Source: an uncultured Pseudomonas sp. (GTDB taxonomy: Bacteria; Pseudomonadota; Gammaproteobacteria; Pseudomonadales; Pseudomonadaceae). Taken from it: a DNA stretch of 64,000 nucleotides. Under the pieces are notes generated by a model. It was not told where the DNA came from, ran no database searches, and worked only from the letters and a program-made list of their open reading frames with translations. Position numbers and translations under genes: made by a program. Positions 60,052 through 64,000 of this stretch are shown one piece after another; position 1 is the stretch's first letter; the number at the start of each line of letters is the position of its first letter. The stretch covers positions 1 through 64,000 of the forward strand of contig CALTWF010000001.1 in the NCBI GenBank assembly GCA_943912755.1, given 5' to 3'.

Positions 60052-61118
60052 ACGTGCTGGTGACCGGCGCCGCCGGTTTCATCGGGGCCCACTGCGTGCT
60101 GCGCCTGCTGCGCGACGGCCACCGGGTGATCGGCCTGGACAATTTCAATGCCTACTACAACCCGGCGCTGAAGGTGGCGCGGGTCAACTGGGTACGCCAG
60201 CAAGCCGGCGACTTTCCCCTGGCGATCCTCGACCTGAACGATGCCGACGGCCTGCAACGGCTGTTCGCCAAGGAGCGCCCCGAGGTGGTCCTGCACCTGG
60301 CCGCCCAGGCCGGGGTGCGTTACTCCCTGGACAACCCGCGGGCCTACCTGGACAGCAATATCGCCGGTTTCCTCAATATCCTCGAATGCTGCCGCCAGCA
60401 CATGCCGGCGCACCTGCTGTTCGCCTCGTCCAGCTCGGTGTATGGCGCCAATCGCCAGGTACCGTATTCGGTACGCGATGGCGTCGACCATCCGCTGTCG
60501 CTGTACGCCGCCAGCAAGAAGGCCAACGAGGCCATGGCCCACTGCTATAGCCACCTGTTCGGCATCCCGGCCACCGGCCTGCGCTTCTTTACCGTATACG
60601 GCCCCTGGGGCCGCCCGGACATGTCGCCGGTGCAGTTCGCCACGGCCATTCATCAAGGCCAGCCACTGCGCCTGTTCAACCACGGCCAGCACCAGCGCGA
60701 TTTCACCTATATCGACGACATCGTCGAGAGCCTGGTGCGCCTGATGCCCCTGGCGCCCAAGGCCAACCCGCAGTGGGACGCCCATCACCCGGACCCGGCC
60801 AGCAGCCACGCGCCCTGGCACCTGTACAACATCGGCGGGCAACGCCCGGTGGCCCTGCTCGACTACGTCGCCCTGCTGGAACAGCACCTGGGGCGCAAGG
60901 CCACGGTCGAGCTGCTGCCGCTGCAGGCGGGCGATGTCCTCGACACCTGCGCCGATGCCACCGACCTGGCCACGGCCACCGGCTTCACCCCGCACATTTC
61001 CCTGGATGACGGGCTCGGGCGCTTCGCCGCCTGGTTCCTCGACCACTACCTGCCGCTGCTCGGGACGCCAGCGCAGGACCATCGGGCACGGCCCGCAGAG
61101 CAACGGAGGTCGTCATGA
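60048..61118 (+). CDS. UDP-glucuronate 4-epimerase-like (NAD-dependent epimerase)
   Basis: A 356-residue extended SDR. It has MNVLVTGAAGFIGAHCVLRL, DNFNAYYNPALKVAR, the catalytic SSSSVYGANRQVPYS, Tyr/Lys in LYAASKKANEAMAH, and TVYGPWGRPDMSP, the pattern of the CapI/LspL UDP-glucuronate 4-epimerases that make UDP-galacturonate. It starts inside the ugd stop and is followed, again by ATGA overlap, by the sugar transferase. Together with ugd it points to a uronic-acid-containing polymer. Confidence 0.87.
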   Translation: MNVLVTGAAGFIGAHCVLRLLRDGHRVIGLDNFNAYYNPALKVARVNWVRQQAGDFPLAILDLNDADGLQRLFAKERPEVVLHLAAQAGVRYSLDNPRAYLDSNIAGFLNILECCRQHMPAHLLFASSSSVYGANRQVPYSVRDGVDHPLSLYAASKKANEAMAHCYSHLFGIPATGLRFFTVYGPWGRPDMSPVQFATAIHQGQPLRLFNHGQHQRDFTYIDDIVESLVRLMPLAPKANPQWDAHHPDPASSHAPWHLYNIGGQRPVALLDYVALLEQHLGRKATVELLPLQAGDVLDTCADATDLATATGFTPHISLDDGLGRFAAWFLDHYLPLLGTPAQDHRARPAEQRRSS

Positions 61119-61861
61119 CCGGACAACCGCAGAGCGCGCAGGTACAGGCGCTGCAAGAAGACAAGCGGATGGACCCCAAGCACCGCATGCGCATCGACTC
61201 GGCGGTGCACAAGCAGGGGCGCGGCTGGTTCAGCGGGCGCATCGGCGGCCGGCCCTGGACCCTGTCGCGGACCAACCGCTGCGTCGCCGCCGTCGGCGCC
61301 GTGCTGCTCATCATCGTTCTCGCGCCGCTGCTGCTGGTGCTCGCCACCCTGGTCAAGGCCAGCGGCCCGGGCCCGGTGTTCTTCGTGCAGCGGCGCACCG
61401 GTTACCGCGGACGCTGCTTCGGCATGTTCAAGTTCCGCACCATGGTCGCCAATGCCGAGGCGCTGAAGGAATCCCTCCGGCACCTCAACAAGCACGGCGC
61501 CCAGTCCATCGATTTCAAGATCGACGATGACCCGCGGGTAACCCGGATCGGCCGCTGGCTCCGGCGCAGCAGCCTCGACGAGCTACCCAACCTGTTCAAC
61601 GTGGTGCGCGGCGAAATGCGTTTGGTGGGTCCTCGGCCCACCTCGTTCAACGCCTACCGCTACAAGGACAGCCACCTCGCGCGCCTGAGCATCTACCCCG
61701 GCATGACCGGCCTCTGGCAGATCTCCGGGCGCAGCGACATCGACTTCGACCAGCGGGTCGAGCTGGACCTCAGCTACATCGCCGAACAGAGCCTGAGCCT
61801 GGACCTGAAGATCCTGCTCAAGACTCCCTTCAAAGTCTTCAGCGGCCACGGAGCAAGTTGA
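61115..61861 (+). CDS. Undecaprenyl-phosphate sugar-1-phosphate transferase
   Basis: A 248-residue bacterial sugar transferase with one N-terminal membrane segment (AVLLIIVLAPLLLVLATLV) and the conserved cytosolic domain: GPGPVFFVQRRTGYRGR, FKFRTMV, RVTRIGRWLRRSSLDELPNL and GEMRLVGPRP, ending in GMTGLWQISGRSDIDFDQRV. It puts the first sugar phosphate on the lipid carrier and so starts repeat-unit synthesis. It lacks the five-helix N-terminus of WcaJ-type enzymes, so it is the short monotopic form. Confidence 0.9.
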   Translation: MTGQPQSAQVQALQEDKRMDPKHRMRIDSAVHKQGRGWFSGRIGGRPWTLSRTNRCVAAVGAVLLIIVLAPLLLVLATLVKASGPGPVFFVQRRTGYRGRCFGMFKFRTMVANAEALKESLRHLNKHGAQSIDFKIDDDPRVTRIGRWLRRSSLDELPNLFNVVRGEMRLVGPRPTSFNAYRYKDSHLARLSIYPGMTGLWQISGRSDIDFDQRVELDLSYIAEQSLSLDLKILLKTPFKVFSGHGAS

Positions 61862-61862
61862 G

Positions 61863-62510
61863 ATGGACGGTTCTACTTCCAGAAGCATGAGTATCGCCAC
61901 CCCTAGCGAAACCAACCTGACCTCCACCCTGCTCGACCAGGACCGACGCATCCTGTTGCTGACCGCCGCCAATCGCGGCAGCGGCACCAGCACCAGCGCC
62001 CTGGCCGTCGCCAAGCAGTTGGCGCAGATGAGCGGTGGCGCGGTGTTGCTGATCGATGCCAGCGACACCGCCGACAACCTCAGCCAGCAACTGGGCCTGG
62101 GCAAGCTGCGCGGGTTCAACGACCTGCTGTTCGACGACCAGACCCCGCCGCTGCCCCAGGACTGCATCGTGCGCCTGTCCGACCAGAGCTTCGACGTGCT
62201 GCCCTGCGGCCTGCACAAGCGCGGCGGCGAACGCCTCGACCCGGAACTGCTGCGCGTGCTGCTGCACAAGCTGGCCAGCGACTACCGCTTCGTGGTGATC
62301 GACGGCGAGGCGGTCTACGCCGGGGCCGACAGCCTGGTGATGGGGCCGCTGGTGGACGGCGTGATCCTGGTGGTCAACGCCGACGAAACCCGCCGCGAAG
62401 TAGCCCAGGCCGCCAGCCAGCGCCTGGTCCAGGCCGGTGCGCTGCTGATCGGCAGCGTTTTCAACCGGCGCCGCTACTACATGCCCAAGTGGCTCTACAA
62501 CAACCTTTGA
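61863..62510 (+). CDS. CpsD/Wzc-cytoplasmic-domain-like ATPase with degenerate Walker A
   Basis: A 215-residue MinD/BY-kinase-like protein of the kind that pairs with Wzz-type proteins to control polymer length. The P-loop reads NRGSGTSTSALAVAKQLA: the Lys of GxGKS is Thr42. The Walker-A'-like VLLIDASDT and the later FVVIDGEAV are present. No Tyr-rich C-terminal tail is found, only RRRYYMPKWLYNNL with a few tyrosines. It may be a pseudokinase or a structural partner. One base separates it from the transferase stop. An ATG at 61887 is an alternative start. Confidence 0.75.
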   Translation: MDGSTSRSMSIATPSETNLTSTLLDQDRRILLLTAANRGSGTSTSALAVAKQLAQMSGGAVLLIDASDTADNLSQQLGLGKLRGFNDLLFDDQTPPLPQDCIVRLSDQSFDVLPCGLHKRGGERLDPELLRVLLHKLASDYRFVVIDGEAVYAGADSLVMGPLVDGVILVVNADETRREVAQAASQRLVQAGALLIGSVFNRRRYYMPKWLYNNL

Positions 62511-62529
62511 GCGTGCGAGGGACAACACA

Positions 62530-63558
62530 ATGAAAACTCCCCTGATCGCCCTGTTCGCCCTGGTACCGCTGCTGGCAGCCTGCAGCAGCAACCAGCAAAT
62601 GCAGCAGATGCCGGTGCAGATCATGACCGCGCCGCCCGCCAACGCCCAGGATGCCGAGCTCAACAGCCAGGAACAGGTGCTGCGGCCGCAGGACGTGCTG
62701 GACGTGATCTTCCATATCGCCACCAGCGGCACCGATGCCTACCGCATCCAGCCCGGCGACACCATCGGCCTCAACTTCCTGTCCGCCAGTTCGCTGAACG
62801 GCAACCAGCTGGTGCTCCCCGACGGGCGCATCGAGCTGCCGGCCGCCAACACCTCGGTGCAGGTCGCCGGCCTTACCCCGGACCAGGCCCGCGCCGCGAT
62901 CCAGCAGGCCTACCGCAACAAGAGCCTGTTCCAGCCCAACCGCGACCAGTTGACCGTGCAGGTGATCAGCCCGCTGACCAACGAGCAGAACCTGAAGAAC
63001 GCCCTCAACCACCCGGCCACCGGCCTGAGCCGGGAGATCACGGTGAACAGCGACGGCCGCGCCAACTTCCCCGAAGTCGGCTCGGTGGCCCTGCAGGGCA
63101 TGACCGTGAGCCAGCTGGAAACCTACCTGAACAAGCGCTACGCCGAGCTGCCGGGAAAAATGAGCGTGGACGTGATGCTCAAGTCCACCGCGGTCAACGA
63201 GATCTATGTGCTCGGTGAAGTGGGCGCGCCCGGCGCCTATCCGATCCGCCGCCCGGTCTCGGTGCTGGAGGCCCTGACCCTGGCCCGCGGGCCGAGCATC
63301 AAGGCGCGCCTGGACTCGGTGGTGATCATGCGGCGCAAAGGCAACCAGGTGCAGGCCGTGCCCTACAACATCGACCAGGCCCTGGACGCCAGTGCCGCCC
63401 AGGTCGCCTACCTGCAGCCGGACGACATGCTCTACGTGCCCAAGACCAAGCTGGCCAGCGCCGGCGAACTGGCCCGGCAACTGGCCGACGTGGTGCTGTT
63501 CCAGGGCGTGGGCTTCAGCTTCGGCTACCGCGTCGACAACAAAGGCAGCGATAACTGA
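62530..63558 (+). CDS. Polysaccharide export outer-membrane lipoprotein (Wza-like)
   Basis: A 342-residue lipoprotein (ALVPLLAACSSNQ, Cys19). The polysaccharide-export domain is at YRIQPGDTIGLNFLSASSLN and LPDGRIELPAANTSVQVAGL, followed by a SLBB-type repeat (NEIYVLGEVGAPGAYPIRRP) and the end LQPDDMLYVPKTKLA, where Wza-type proteins enter the outer membrane. It forms the export channel for the polymer. A GAGGG-type site precedes the ATG. It is the fifth gene of the operon. Confidence 0.9.
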   Translation: MKTPLIALFALVPLLAACSSNQQMQQMPVQIMTAPPANAQDAELNSQEQVLRPQDVLDVIFHIATSGTDAYRIQPGDTIGLNFLSASSLNGNQLVLPDGRIELPAANTSVQVAGLTPDQARAAIQQAYRNKSLFQPNRDQLTVQVISPLTNEQNLKNALNHPATGLSREITVNSDGRANFPEVGSVALQGMTVSQLETYLNKRYAELPGKMSVDVMLKSTAVNEIYVLGEVGAPGAYPIRRPVSVLEALTLARGPSIKARLDSVVIMRRKGNQVQAVPYNIDQALDASAAQVAYLQPDDMLYVPKTKLASAGELARQLADVVLFQGVGFSFGYRVDNKGSDN

Positions 63559-63576
63559 CCTCGGGAGTAAGGCGAC

Positions 63577-64000
63577 ATGAATCCCAAAGAGAATTACCTG
63601 CACGAGTTCTTCCGCATCTTCTTCGCCAACCGCCAGTGGGTGAAACGCATCTTCCTGGCGTTCGCGGTGATCGCCCTGCTGCTGCCCCTGGTGTTGCGCC
63701 AGAGCTTCGATATCGGCGCCGAGGTCATCGTCCAGTCGAAAAAGCTGTCGCAGAGCGATACCAATACCGCCCTGGCCCAGGAAACCGACAAGTTCATCCC
63801 GCCGTCCCTGGCCGACATGGAAACCGAAAGCAATATCCTGCGTTCGCCGACCCTGATCCGCCAGACCATCAGCCAGTTGCGCAGCGAGGGTAAATACACG
63901 GCCGAGCCTGGGCTGTTCGAGCGCTGGGTAGCCAACCCGCTGCATGCCCACCTGGTCGATCCGCTGCGCAGCGCCCTGGGCCTGAAGGTGGAAGCGGCCG
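63577..64000 (+). CDS. Wzz/GumC-type chain-length co-polymerase, 5' part (cut by window)
   Basis: The first 141 codons are visible. It begins MNPKENYLHEFFRIFFANRQ, followed by an N-terminal membrane helix (IFLAFAVIALLLPLVL) and a periplasmic region with SNILRSPTLIRQTISQL, the Wzz/GumC pattern. Such proteins set chain length and, in Gram-negatives, often need a separate or fused kinase; here the CpsD-like gene two places upstream is the candidate. GGAG lies at the right distance before the ATG at 63577. Confidence 0.85.
   Translation, partial: MNPKENYLHEFFRIFFANRQWVKRIFLAFAVIALLLPLVLRQSFDIGAEVIVQSKKLSQSDTNTALAQETDKFIPPSLADMETESNILRSPTLIRQTISQLRSEGKYTAEPGLFERWVANPLHAHLVDPLRSALGLKVEAA

Overview
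The window is a high-GC chromosomal segment that reads as a Pseudomonas of the fluorescent/putida type. The grounds are a nosP-nahK style pair as in P. aeruginosa, the many REP-type intergenic repeats (cores like GTGGGAGCGGGTTTACCCGCG and GTAGGAGCTGCTTTAGCTGCG), the zinc-sparing pyrC/dksA pair under a Zur-like box, and small Pseudomonas-type proteins of unknown function. I see no rRNA, tRNA, CRISPR array, integrase or transposase.

Layout. 0-10 kb: the end of an MFS transporter, an aldo/keto reductase, the nitric-oxide sensing pair nosP-nahK, an outer-membrane porin, and a two-gene valine-type CoA catabolic operon preceded by a pair of identical palindromes. 10-15 kb: a two-gene locus of unknown function on the minus strand, made of a cytoplasmic-looking subtilase and a large protein with a glycine-rich collagen-like stretch, a coiled-coil/hydrophobic-hairpin core and a beta-rich tail. 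15-19 kb: pyrC paralogue and cysteine-poor DksA paralogue, divergent from an SbmA/BacA-type ABC exporter. 19-20.2 kb: a PAAR protein and a small membrane-anchored partner that abut a truncated aldehyde dehydrogenase. 20-29.5 kb: aminotransferase, secreted hydrolase, acyl reductase-like SDR, phosphohistidine phosphatase plus PAP2 protein, a porin-like protein, a globin-coupled diguanylate cyclase and an MBL-fold hydrolase. 29.9-35.2 kb: an EmrAB-like efflux pair, OsmC protein, and a nitrilase/LysR pair. 35.2-37.2 kb: a degraded zone with two gene tails fused by a deletion, a strongly structured leader before a small protein, and a composite inverted-repeat element.

37-47 kb is an oxidative block on the minus strand: SDR and two KstD-like flavoproteins as one overlapping operon, a DUF3313-type lipoprotein, then a GMC oxidoreductase with a di-haem cytochrome c lipoprotein that is its likely electron acceptor. 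47-58 kb: a membrane patatin, a serine-use cluster (transporter, L-serine dehydratase, divergent LysR), haem oxygenase with a YbaN-type protein, a class III CoA-transferase and a sulfatase-type membrane enzyme. 58.7 kb to the end is the start of an exopolysaccharide operon (UDP-glucose dehydrogenase, epimerase, sugar transferase, CpsD-like ATPase with a lost Walker lysine, Wza-type exporter, Wzz-type co-polymerase cut by the window edge).

The best candidates for something undescribed are the subtilase plus 933-residue protein locus, the composite inverted-repeat elements that carry different REP pairs inside the same terminal repeat, and the multi-hairpin leader before the 108-residue protein. 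All functional calls are from reading the translated sequence; no searches were run.
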